A stretch of 64,000 bases of DNA, taken from positions 1 through 64,000 of the forward strand of contig JBBCIG010000011.1 of the NCBI GenBank assembly GCA_037200685.1. The letters are read 5' to 3'. Under the pieces are notes generated by a model. The model did no database searches. It had not been told where the DNA came from and was given only the letters and a program-made list of their open reading frames with translations. The translations under genes were made by a program, and so were the position numbers. The DNA comes from JAJKIP01 sp037200685 (GTDB lineage: Bacteria > Bacteroidota > Bacteroidia > Chitinophagales > Chitinophagaceae). Positions 35,296 to 45,318 of this stretch are shown here, in pieces; positions within the stretch are counted from its first letter, which is position 1; each line of letters starts with the position of its first letter.

Positions 35296-37032
35296 ATGAG
35301 CCAACTCGATTGGATAGTATTGGTTGTTACACTGCTTGCTACCATTACGTATGGTTTATTCAAGAGCCGTACTTCCCGTAATCTTGATGGCTATTTTCTC
35401 AGCAACCGCAGTATGCCATGGGGTCTGGTAGTATTAAGCATCATGGGTACACAGGCGAGTGCTGTTACTTTTTTATCAGCGCCGGGACAAGCGTATACAG
35501 ATGGCATGCGCTTCGTGCAATATTATTTCGGCCTGCCATTGGCCATGATCGTTATCTGCATCTTCTTTGTTCCCATCTTCAGCAGGTTGAAAGTGTACAC
35601 GGCGTATGAATACCTCGAGAACAGGTTTGATGGAAAAACAAGAACACTCACGTCGTTTTTATTTTTATTGCAACGAGGTGTTTCCACTGGTATCAGTGTC
35701 TTCGCTCCCTCTATTATTCTTTCTTCTTTATTCGGCTGGAATATTTACTGGACAAACCTTTTTATGGGTGGCCTGCTCATTATTTATACCATGAGCGGCG
35801 GGGCAAAAGCAGTAGCGTATACACAACAGTTACAACTCATCATTATTTTCATAGGCATGTTCCTTGCCGCATACATGGTAGTGAGATTATTACCGGCGGG
35901 AGTGGGCTTCACCGATGCATTGCAGGTGAGTGGTAAACTCGGCAGGTTGAATGTAATCACTACCGGGTTTGAATCAAACAAGGGGTTTGACTGGAGTGAC
36001 AAGTACAATATATTCAGTGGTATCATCGGCGGATTTTTTCTTGCCTTATCTTATTTCGGGGCTGATCAAAGCCAGGTGGGACGGTACCTTACCGCCAAAT
36101 CATTAAAGCAAAGCCGCATGGGCCTGCTGATGAATGGCTTTGTAAAAGTGCCGATGCAATTTCTCATCTTGCTGATCGGCGCACTGGTATTTACTTTTTA
36201 CCAATTTAATAAAGCGCCGATATTTTTTAATAATGTGCAGGTAGCGAAGATTAAAAATTCCCCGTTAAAAGATTCGTTCGACCTCGCCCAATCAAGGTAT
36301 GATGAGTTAAGTCAGCAAAAGAAAGTAGCAGTCACTGCTTTTTCAACGGCCTTGCATGAAAATAATAAAACAGCGGAAACTGAAACGACAACTGAATTAC
36401 GGTCTTTGCAAAAGCAATCCGATAGTTTACGCAAGAAAGTAAAAGAGTGGATCAGTTCCAAAGAAGTGAAAGGCGAGAACAATGATACCAATTATATTTT
36501 TCTTCGGTTCGTTGTAGACAATCTTCCCGTTGGTCTTGTTGGCTTGCTCATCGCTATTATATTTCTTGCTTCATGGGGCAGCATCGCCGCAGCTATTAAT
36601 TCGTTGGCCTCTTGTACGATGGTCGATTTTCATAAACGTTATTCAAAGAAAACGGAAGACCATGCAAAAGAATACCGCATGTCGCAATGGTACACACTGG
36701 CATGGGGAGTTTTTTGTATAATAGTCGCCATGTACACGTATAATCTCGGCAACAGTTTAATAGAAACAGTGAACGAACTCGGTTCATTATTTTATGGTTC
36801 TATATTAGGTGTGTTTCTCGTCGCCTTCTTCATGAAAAAAATCAGCAACGGTACGATTGTATTCTCCGCGGCGCTCATCACGCAGGCGCTGGTGCTGGGT
36901 ATTTATATCATTTCCAAAATGAAAATCATTGGTCTTGGTTTTCTCTGGCTCAATCCCATCGGTGCGTTTGGCGTGATATTGTTTAGTTGGTTATTAAGCA
37001 CCGTGATGAAACAAAGTAAAAAACCGGCGTAA
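35296..37032 (+). CDS. sodium:solute symporter (SSS family)
   Basis: 578-aa inner-membrane transporter with about 13 TM helices. SSS-family features: SNRSMPWGLVVLSIMGTQAS near TM1-2, YEYLENRFDGKTRT, and LSYFGADQSQVGRYL. A long cytoplasmic charged loop (about residues 325-395) interrupts the helices. Probably cotranscribed with the two small membrane proteins. The solute cannot be told; sialic acid- or sugar-like substrates are common in this branch. Confidence 0.88.
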   Translation: MSQLDWIVLVVTLLATITYGLFKSRTSRNLDGYFLSNRSMPWGLVVLSIMGTQASAVTFLSAPGQAYTDGMRFVQYYFGLPLAMIVICIFFVPIFSRLKVYTAYEYLENRFDGKTRTLTSFLFLLQRGVSTGISVFAPSIILSSLFGWNIYWTNLFMGGLLIIYTMSGGAKAVAYTQQLQLIIIFIGMFLAAYMVVRLLPAGVGFTDALQVSGKLGRLNVITTGFESNKGFDWSDKYNIFSGIIGGFFLALSYFGADQSQVGRYLTAKSLKQSRMGLLMNGFVKVPMQFLILLIGALVFTFYQFNKAPIFFNNVQVAKIKNSPLKDSFDLAQSRYDELSQQKKVAVTAFSTALHENNKTAETETTTELRSLQKQSDSLRKKVKEWISSKEVKGENNDTNYIFLRFVVDNLPVGLVGLLIAIIFLASWGSIAAAINSLASCTMVDFHKRYSKKTEDHAKEYRMSQWYTLAWGVFCIIVAMYTYNLGNSLIETVNELGSLFYGSILGVFLVAFFMKKISNGTIVFSAALITQALVLGIYIISKMKIIGLGFLWLNPIGAFGVILFSWLLSTVMKQSKKPA

Positions 37033-37876
37033 GATAATTAGCCCGGCTGCATTACTACTAGCATCGCCTGTTGCGTCGCACTCTTGTACTTCCTGTTCGC
37101 TATTCAGCATTTGTCGAAGACCCCGATGTTTGTCGGGGCCTTGCTCTTGATAGTTCCGATAATTTCTTTATTTGCAGGTTAATTGATTTTTATTCGTAAT
37201 AAAATTTCACAAAACTTAATATCACCCCTTCGGGGTTTGGATACTTCGTTCGTTGAAACAATCTATATTAATGCCACCCCTTCGGGGTTAGAAATTTTTC
37301 TCATTAATATTCCATGTTAATATCACCCTTTCAGGGTTTAGGTGCTTTCTCAGTAAAATAATCTATAATAATATTATCCTTTGACGGCAAAGATTTTTTT
37401 AATTTAAACTTTAAAAACATTCGACAACTAAACCTTATAACATTCATACTTCGTCAATTAAAATCCCGAAGGGATGACATTATTATAGAATTCGGAATGA
37501 AGATTTAACGAATAACCCCGAAGGGGTGGCATTAGAATGATTTAAAATAATATATAAATGGTTAAAACCATTTCGGCGGATTATGCCGTTTGAGTAGCCC
37601 ACGGTTTAAACCGTGGGCTTGTGAAATGTATTCAATATCCCGTAAACCATTTAATGGTTTATAGATCAATTTTTTTTCGAAGTCGAACTGGTCGCCAAAT
37701 ACATTATAAACTTGCATGTTCGCTAGCGAACATGCAGATGAAGAGTGCGACCATTCGACTTCGCTCATGGTAAACTGCGACGCTATTGCTCAATAGAGAA
37801 CAGGAAGATGAAGAGTGCGACGCAACAGGCGATGCCATGTGCACAGCAGCCGGTGACAAAAACTACAGCTGGTTAA
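37033..37876. repeat. gene-free repeat island
   Basis: Nearly 0.85 kb without a gene. In order: family A plus copy (37039-37113) with a CCCCGATGTTTGTCGGGG hairpin; five copies of a CACCCCTTCGGGGTT-type palindrome (about 37219, 37270, 37320, 37461 and 37511; three direct, two inverted); the perfect palindrome GCCCACGGTTTAAACCGTGG with GC (37597-37618); TAAACCATTTAATGGTTTA (37643); a 22-bp palindrome (37714-37735) centred on CGCTAGCG; and a family A minus copy with the GAAGTCGAATGG extension (37738-37876). Confidence 0.75.
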
Positions 37877-37910
37877 ATAAAAATGCCGCTCTTTATAAGA
37901 AGCGGCACTC
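37877..37910 (-). terminator. Rho-independent terminator of the DUF2911 gene
   Basis: On the minus strand: stem TGCCGCT / AGCGGCA with a 10-base loop, then TTTTTATTT. It lies 22 bp beyond the stop at 37929. Confidence 0.75.
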
Positions 37911-37928
37911 AAAAAAAGAAAATATCAA

Positions 37929-38761
37929 TTAAAGCGTTGCGATCAAATCATTATTCAATTTCACATAATCATCGTTCTTCGCGGTAACAGCCAATGCCTT
38001 TGATTTTTCGGCGGCGTCTTTCGCTTCTTTCTTCCTTCCAAGTTTGGCAAGGCAATTAGCCCGTTGGTGATGGACCCAGAAGCATCGGGTTGTTGTTCCG
38101 CTGCTTTATCAAACCATGTCAACGCTTGTTCAGGTCTTTACCATTTTCCAGGTAATACATAGCGGCGTTGAAATAAGGTTTGTTGTCATCGCTCATTTGT
38201 TGTTTGATCTGGTTCATCACTTTGCCATCAACGTCCGTGCTGATCGGAAGCGCCACCGCTGTATTCTCCCACATGATGTGAAGTTCGCAAGTGCTTGCTT
38301 TTACATCAGCGAATTGCATGGTGAACGTTTCCACTTTCATTGACATGGCCATTGGCTTTGCAGTTACCCGCACCATATCGCTTTCCTGTTTGTAGCGGCG
38401 GGTGAAGTAACATCCAATTGTTGGTGATGATGAGCGTCCAGCTGTCTTTGCCGGGAATGCTTAACAGGCCATACTTTCCGGCTGGTATTTTTTTACCACC
38501 AATTGTTACGTCATCAGCGAATGTAAGTGTAGTGGCATTATTAGCGCCAGTGCGCCATACATTGCCAAAAGGAACGAGGTCGCCGAATATTTTCCTGCCT
38601 TTTATCCCGGGCCTTGAATAAGATAATTCGATGGAAGAAAGACCGAAATTTTGTTTGATGGTTTGTGTGGGACTTGGTTGCGGTGTTGTTAGCTGCGCAT
38701 CAGCGGCGAATAATATAAAAGCTGCGCTGACAAATAGAATAAGTTTTTTCATACCTGGCAT
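37929..38761 (-). pseudogene. DUF2911 protein with TPR-like tail, four frame breaks
   Basis: Exported protein: signal (LILFVSAAFILFAADAQ), DUF2911 domain (QNFGLSSIELSYSRPGIKGR, then FGNVWRTGANNATTLTFADD) and a C-terminal helical part resembling TPR repeats (KALTWFDKAAEQQPDA, HHQRANCLAKLGRKKEA). The frame is lost at about 38418, 38395, 38122 and 38075; each is repaired by restoring one base, giving a clean 278-aa protein ending DLIATL. Either a decayed gene or uncorrected sequence indels. Function of DUF2911 is unknown. Confidence 0.75.
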
Positions 38762-38773
38762 TTTTTATTTGCG

Positions 38774-38781
38774 CAAAGGTA
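38774..38781 (-). promoter_or_regulatory. TAnnTTTG box of the DUF2911 gene
   Basis: TACCTTTG on the minus strand, 12 nt before the ATG at 38761 (21 nt before the second in-frame ATG). Confidence 0.45.
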
Positions 38782-38941
38782 AGAGGAAAGCTAAGAGATA
38801 AAAGAGAAAAGAAGGAAAAGAATAATGAATGCAAGGTGCAATTATGCAATGAGTTATATTTTAAAGCTAAGAGCTAAAAGAGAAAAGAAGAGAAAGAGTA
38901 ATTAGCCGAAGCAATTGTGCAGCGAGTGATATTAATACATT

Positions 38942-40362
38942 CTAAAATGCCACGGTTACAGTTGTTTTCCCTTTCTTTTTCGCCTTGCGTTTAAACTTGG
39001 GTCCTTCTTTTACAAGACGTACCGCTTCTTTATCGCAGCTTTCACAAAGAGATTTACTTACTGTTACATTGATGGGGTTGCCATTATTATCTACTTCAAA
39101 AGTTACTTCTACTTCGCCACCATTGGTTTGCTTTGTTTTCAATGCTTCGGGTGCATTTACATTGTTGGCAATGTAGGTATCATAATTTTCCCAGCCATCC
39201 ACAGGTTCGGGTTCTTCCAATACCATGGTATTGCTGCGGGAGCGGCTGCTGTTGGCCCTGCGGTTGCTGATCACCACTTCGGATAATTGCGCATTGTCTT
39301 CCTGCAATACAAGTTGATTGCCGGGAAGAGTATTGCGAAGGCGATAATTATTATTACCATATCCCAAGGAACGCACCTGCACATCCAGCACCGAATCAGG
39401 TGAAGTCAATGTAAAAAATCCATTGGCATCGCTATAGGTGCCGACATTATCTCGGGTATTAGTAATATTGGCGAAAGGCAATGCCTGGTTATTGTTATCA
39501 AGCACCCTGCCACGAAATACATTACTATTATTATATTTATATTGATAGTTAGTATTTTCTTTTTTATTAAGCGCTACTTCACGAGTTAACCCGTTAAGAT
39601 TTCCTTGTGGTGTTTTATCCTTGTCATCCGTAACACCATCGCCATCTGAATCCCTTTAATTTTTCAGCCGCTGCTTTCAATTCTTTGTTTTTAATATCAA
39701 CGGTTCCCCTGGCAAAGCTTTCGTTTTGTTTTTCTTTCATGTTTTTCAGTGGTGCAGAAGTTTCCGGTTTTGTCACCCAGGCCAGGTAATGCAATTGAAT
39801 CTTTTTGCACAACAATAGCATTGCTATTTAATTGTTCAGTGGTCACGGAACCTCCTCCATTATTCGTAATAATGATTTCATCTTCTTTTCTATTTCCTTT
39901 AGTTGTGGAAGCCTTATCCAAACCTGTTACTGTCGCCTCATCATTTAATTTTTTGGCCGTATCCAACGGAATTGCATTTACCTGTTCTTTTTCTTTTGCT
40001 TCATTCTGCGCAACAACATTTTCTTTCTTTTCATTAAATGCAAATTGGTAAACCAATAACCCCGCACCGGCTACAAGGATAATCATCGCAGCTATTCTTA
40101 GCCACGGAATGGATGTGCCTCCCGCGGCAATCGGAACAACTTTAGTCGTTTCAGTTCTTTCTGCCAATCTTTTTTTTAGTTCGGCGATATCATTAACAGC
40201 ATTTGTTCCGGCAATAGCATAACCTTCCAGCGCATCGGCAAGAAAAGGATCGTCCAGCGCCGCTTTTTCTATAGCATGCATTTCTTTGGCAGATAACACG
40301 CCGTTGTGATATTTTTCAATATCCGCCACTGTATATGTTTTTATGTTACTATCGATTGCCAT
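38942..40362 (-). pseudogene. anti-sigma-like TonB-type membrane protein, two frame breaks
   Basis: A protein of about 472 aa when two extra bases (about 39768 and 39654) are ignored. Order: cytoplasmic head (YTVADIEKYHNGVLSAKEMH, then PFLADALEGYA) typical of Bacteroidota proteins following sigma factors; one TM helix (IAAMIILVAGAGLLVYQF); linker with a DSDGDGVTDDKDKTP calcium-binding-like motif; CarboxypepD_reg domain (VFRGRVLDNNNQALPFANIT); and a TonB-C-like end (GGEVEVTFEVDNNGNPINVT, ending VTVAF). It starts 55 bp after the sigma-factor stop, so sigma and partner form an operon. The anti-sigma role is inferred. Confidence 0.72.
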
Positions 40363-40417
40363 TTAAATTAATTCAAAAGTTAAAAGTAAAAAGTCAAAAT
40401 GTGATTTCCATAAGCTT

Positions 40418-41016
40418 TTAATTTTTGACTTTTGCTTTCTGAATTTTTACTTCTTCACTTTCCATACATATTTTCAAATTCCGCCGCCCGTTCTGTATAA
40501 AACTTCTTACCTGGTTCCATTCATGTCCTGTTGCCGCCACTATTTCATTATAACATTTCCCTTCTAAATAAAACAACCGGATCACCTGCTGCTGGTCATC
40601 TGTCAAGGTGGTCAAACAGTATTCCAGTTTTTGAAAATTCTCTTCTTTTTCCAGTTCGCCATTAAGATGCACGTTTTCTTCGCTTTGCACAAGCTCGGTC
40701 TTAAACTCTACGGTTTTCAGGTTCCTGGGCGTTCGTAACTGCATTAAACAGTGGTTCTTAGCCAACTGGTGCAGCCATCCTTTAAAGTTTTCCACCTCAT
40801 GCTTTTTCAATTTTGGCACCAGTTCTTCAAATATCAGCATCACGCTGTCTTTTGCTGTTTCGGGTTCTTTAAAATATTTGAGGCACACGCCATACACCAG
40901 TTCCATATAACGCTGGTACAGCTCCCCCAATACGGAAAGGTCAGCCGATTTTTATAAAGCGCTACCAGCTCTTTATCGGTTAGTGAAGAAGGGGATATGT
41001 TCTTTAAAAAAGACAC
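40418..41016 (-). CDS. ECF-type RNA polymerase sigma factor, one frame break
   Basis: Sigma-70 region 2 (LGELYQRYMELVYGVCLKYF, ENFKGWLHQLAKNHCLMQLR) and region 4 (LEYCLTTLTDDQQQVIRLFY, then LEGKCYNEIVAATG) are clear. The uninterrupted frame starts at 40930, but the natural N-terminus (VSFLKNISPSSLTDKELVAL) is found upstream in another frame with a GTG at 41016; one missing A in an A-run at about 40950 restores a 199-aa protein. It precedes the TonB-type partner gene. Confidence 0.82.
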
Positions 41017-41101
41017 GCCGTTAAAATTAACACTAAAATTTTTACATAGTCTTATGCAATTGCTAAAAATGGGGCATCTCCCTTGTCAAAATATATAGTT
41101 T

Positions 41102-43072
41102 ATGAAGCGAATACTCTTTTTAATCGTCCCCGCTATTTTAATAGCGTTTGCGTTCCGGCCTTCAACAGCTCACACTATTACAGGTAAAATAACAGATGAA
41201 ACCGGCATTTCAGTGCCATCGGTATTAATAACCGTTAAAGGAACGAAAGTCAGCACCACATCAGCGAATGACGGAACCTATCAAATCACCGTAAATGATA
41301 AGAATGCCACGCTGGTTTTTTCTTCAGTGGGTTATCAAACCAAAGAAATAAAGATTGGCGGGAAAACTGTTATTGATGTTTCGCTGGTTTCAGCGGTAAA
41401 AGACATGCAGGAAGTTGTAATAACAGCATATGGGGCCCAGAAAAGAAAAGCGATAACTGGTTCTGTCGCTACTATTTCTCCCCAAGCTTATAATTATTCT
41501 CAGGGTTATATATCGAATCAACTACAAGGAGAGTGCCAGGCGTGCAAATCCAGAATAATGGATATAATAATATGTATGCGGATAAGGACGGAGTTGAAGA
41601 AGAATTCAATACAGAAGGTTATGATAAAATAAACGAAAACCGTTTCTTAAAAGTTACCGATAATCCGCCTGAGTACTTTTTCAATTGACGTGGATGCGGC
41701 GTCTTACAGCAATGTGCGCCGTTATTTAAATAATGGACAATTACCTCCCGCCGGTGCGGTACGCATTGAAGAGATGGTCAATTATTTTCATTATGAATAC
41801 CCGCAACCGGACAACGATAAACCTTTTTCTATAAAATACGGAAATATCCGATGCGCCATGGAACAAAGATCATAAACTGGTGCTGATCGGTTTGCAGGGA
41901 AAGAAAATACCAACGGAAAATTTACCGGCGTCTAATCTTGTTTTTCTTATTGATGTTTCAGGTTCTATGCAGGGCCCGGAAAGAATAGGATTGGTGAAAG
42001 CTTCCATGAAGATGCTGGTTGACCAGTTGAGAGAACAGGATAAAGTAGCGATGGTAGTGTATGCAGGTGCCGCAGGATTAGTATTGCCACCAACAAGCGG
42101 CGCTGATAAAACAAAAATCAAAGATGCGATTGATAACCTGGAAGCGGGTGGTTCTACCGCAGGCGGCGCAGGTATTAAGCTGGCGTATAAAACAGCGAAA
42201 GAATATTTTGTAAAAGGCGGTAATAACCGGGTGATCCTTTGCACCGATGGTGATTTTAATGTAGGCGAAAGCAGTGATGATGCGATGGAAAGATTGATTG
42301 AGAATGAAAGAAAAAGCGGCGTATTCTTAACCGTACTCGGTTATGGTATGGGAAATTATAAAGACAACAAATGCAAAAACTCGCTGATAAAGGAAATGGT
42401 AACCATGCTTACATTGATGGCGTGACCGAAGCGAAGAAAGTATTGGTAAATGAATTCGGTGGAACGCTTTTCACTATTGCGAAAGATGTAAAGCTGCAAA
42501 TTGAATTTAATCCTGCAAAAGTACAGGGCTATCGCCTGATCGGTTATGAAAACAGGATGCTGGCCAAAGAAGATTTTAATGATGATAAAAAAGATGCAGG
42601 TGAATTAGGAAGCGGTCATACCGTAACAGCTTTGTATGAAGTGATACCTGTTGGGGTAAAGGATACTTTTCTTACCAAAGTGGATGACCTGAAATACCAG
42701 AAGAATAAAAATGAGTTGAACAAGAGTTCAGATAACGGTGAAATACTGACAGTGAAATTCCGCTACAAAGCCCCGGATGGTGATGTAAGTAAACTGATCG
42801 AACACCCGGTGATGGATGAACAAATCGCTGTTGCTAAAACATCTGATAATTTCCGTTTCGCAGCCTCAGTCGCAGAGTTTGGAATGCTATTGAGAAATTC
42901 TGAGTTCAAAGCGTATGCTTCTTTTGATAATGCGATAAGAATGGCGAAGAAAGCGAAAGGCAATGATGAGGAAGGGTACCGTTCAGAATTTATCCGCCTT
43001 GCGGAGAGTGCACAGATGATGGCCAAAGGAAATAACACTCCCATCAATAATGAAGGTTTGGGAATAAGATAG
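41102..43072 (+). pseudogene. VWA-domain protein with DUF3520, four frame breaks
   Basis: Reconstructs to a 656-aa exported protein. Order: signal peptide (ILFLIVPAILIAFAF), CarboxypepD_reg domain (TITGKITDETGISVPSVLIT), a TonB-box-like stretch (MQEVVITAYGAQKRK), the vWF-A N-terminal domain (FSIDVDAASYSNVRRYLNNG), a VWA domain with MIDAS motif (LVFLIDVSGSMQG), and a C-terminal DUF3520 part. Breaks at about 41531 (-1), 41667 (+1), 41834 (+1, A-run) and 42370 (-1, A-run) cancel to a length divisible by three. Related to YfbK-type proteins. A strong terminator follows. Confidence 0.78.
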
Positions 43073-43145
43073 CTCTTTGCTTGTAACGATTGCTTCGCTG
43101 CAACGTACTATGAATATAACCGTTTAACAGCCGGTTAGTGATAAC

Positions 43146-43177
43146 GGAATCCCGTTTTTACGGGATTCCCTTTTATT
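43146..43177 (+). terminator. Rho-independent terminator after the VWA gene
   Basis: Perfect stem GGAATCCCGT / ACGGGATTCC with a TTTT loop, followed by CTTTTATTT. Confidence 0.85.
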
Positions 43178-43200
43178 TCATCTAATTAAAAACGACGCTT

Positions 43201-44200
43201 ATGAGATTTATAATTATACTTTTTTCTTTGATAATAGGGCAATATGTATTTGCTCAAAATAGTTCAATTGATTCGGCATTGACAAATATGGTGATGAGCC
43301 TTGATATAACCAGGATGCAACCAGAACGCCCAAAAATCAGTTGCGCTGCTACTGTTATTACAAGAGAACCTGTGATATTATAAATGGAATTCTCTCGGAT
43401 ACAGGAAAACTGAAAGAACTGGATCCCTATGATATAGAATCTATTGATATTTTGAAAGACGTATTTGCTACAGCTCTCTATGGTTGCCGTGGGGCGTTAA
43501 GCATAGTTATCATTATTACTACCAAAAGCTCAAAGCAGCGAGAATTCATTATTAAAGATTTTCTTGATGGAAACAATATTTCTGGTGCGACGGTGACATT
43601 ATTTCTGCGGGCGATAAAAAAGATACATTAATGTTTGTAGCTGATGACAAGGGAGTAATAATAACTGGTAAATTAAAAGAAGGAAAGAATATATCATTAC
43701 AGTTACTTCTTCTGGTTATAAAGCATTTGCGGGTATAGTAAAAAATGATAACAAGAAGATGAAAGAGTTTAAGCTGGAGAGGGATATAGTGAGTTGTCTG
43801 CCGGTAGTCGTTGTTAGTTACCCACCTTTTACTTGTAGTAGCATTGCCGGTACATTTTCCCGTGTGTCAGATTGCAGCTTAGTATACACGAAAAAAGCCA
43901 TGGAGGAATTGCCTGTTTTAAATCAAAAAGAAACAATAACTGCCGGCATTTATCCCAATCCTGTTCAACGGGGTGGAACTGTTACAATAAATGTAAAAGT
44001 TGTAAGGACTGAAGTTGTGCAAATAAAGATTTTTAGTTTGGACGGAAAATTAGTGCAATCAAAATCATACACTTTAATTAAGGGAGATAATAGAATCCCG
44101 GTTGTTGCAGATAGCAGGTGGGGGTAGTGGCGCTTACATCGTACAGGTAATTAGTAGTAATAATAAGCTGATGCATAACAGTAAATTAATCATCAAGTAA
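43201..44200 (+). pseudogene. secreted plug-like protein with T9SS C-terminal domain, four frame breaks
   Basis: Reconstructs to about 333 aa. Signal peptide (FIIILFSLIIGQYVFAQ), a stretch like the TonB-receptor plug (ELDPYDIESIDILKDVFATA, then LYGCRGALS and ITTK) without any barrel, a small beta domain (NISGATVTFISAGDKKDTLM), and a T9SS type A sorting domain (AGIYPNPVQRGGTVTINV, ending KLIIK). Breaks at about 43378, 43601 and 43690 (missing base each) and 44117 (extra base) restore the frame. Probably surface-exposed via the Por system if functional. No named family fits the whole protein. Confidence 0.6.
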
Positions 44201-44210
44201 AATTTCTTCT

Positions 44211-45243
44211 ATGCCAAACATATACACCTAAACATTCCCGAACCATGCCACGAGAGTTGGGATAAAATGACGCCTGTGGAGAAAGGAAGATTTGCGGTTC
44301 CTGTCAAAAGCAGGTGGTTGATTTTACAACGATGAGTGATACACAGGTGACAGCTTTTTTCAGGAAACCATCTACAGGTTCTGTTTGCGGACGCTTCATG
44401 CAGGACCAGTTAAACCGTGATATGGAAATACCAAGGAAAAGAATTCCCTGGATAAAATATTTTTTTCAATTCGCATTGCCTGCATTTTTGATGTCATCGA
44501 AAGCGGTGGCACAGGGAGGAGTAAGAATGTTAACTGGAGATACTACAATTACTCCTTTAAAAGGAAAAGTTCGGGCGCCTTTAACTTGTAGTGTTGGCGG
44601 GACAGAAATAAAAGAAGGTATTAATGGCAGAGTTGTTGACGAACAAAATAATCCTGTCGCTTATGCAAGTGTTATGATTAAGGGAACAAAATTTGGAACG
44701 CAGGCTGACAGCACGGGAAGTTTTAGTATTAATGCAGGGTCTTTCGAACAGGATTTGACTTTAGAAGTTTCTTCTACCGGTTTTGAAAGCAAAGAAATAC
44801 CTGTTTATATAAATAGTATAGCGGAACTCTTTAGTGTTCAATTGAAAGATAAGTCAGCATTGCCTGAAGTTGTCTTAATTTCTAATGTCATAACCAGGGG
44901 AATGGTAGTACTTGGCGGGGCAAGAAGTAGTGTTCAAAAAATTTCTTATAAAAGTAAAGTACCGGATCCACCTGTTGCTCTACTTGATGTGAAAGTATAT
45001 CCTAATCCTGTACTATCAAATGCGACAATCAGTATTAAGTGCGGTAAAATAGAAGAGGATAATTATTCCATTCAGCTATTTAATCTTACTGGACAGGTGA
45101 TAATGCAAAAGGAAATTTGGATTGATAAAAATGCCGGGATATTTGATCTTCAAGTTCCATCTGCGGCCGCTGGGAATTATTTCATAAGAATATTTAATAA
45201 ACAATCAGGAAAAAGTTTTACCGAAAAGCTAATCATTCAATAA
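44211..45243 (+). pseudogene. Cys-rich-head, CarboxypepD_reg, T9SS sorting-domain protein, two frame breaks
   Basis: Paralogue of the 45319 gene. With one base restored at about 44217 and one at about 44292 it reads MPKHIHLNIPEPCHESWDKM onward, 344 aa. Head: CHESWDKM, FCGSCQKQVVDF and VCGRFMQDQL; then a late signal-peptide-like segment (RKRIPWIKYFFQFALPAFLM, then SSKAVAQG); a CarboxypepD_reg domain (GINGRVVDEQNNPVAYASVM); and a T9SS type A domain (DVKVYPNPVLSNATISI, ending KLIIQ). The uninterrupted frame starts at 44314, which loses the head motifs. Confidence 0.7.
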
Positions 45244-45318
45244 TCAGTTATTGCAGTAACAGGTGATTCTTTTATGGAAAAAAGGAAACTGGTTGTCTCA
45301 TAATAAATCACTACTGTT

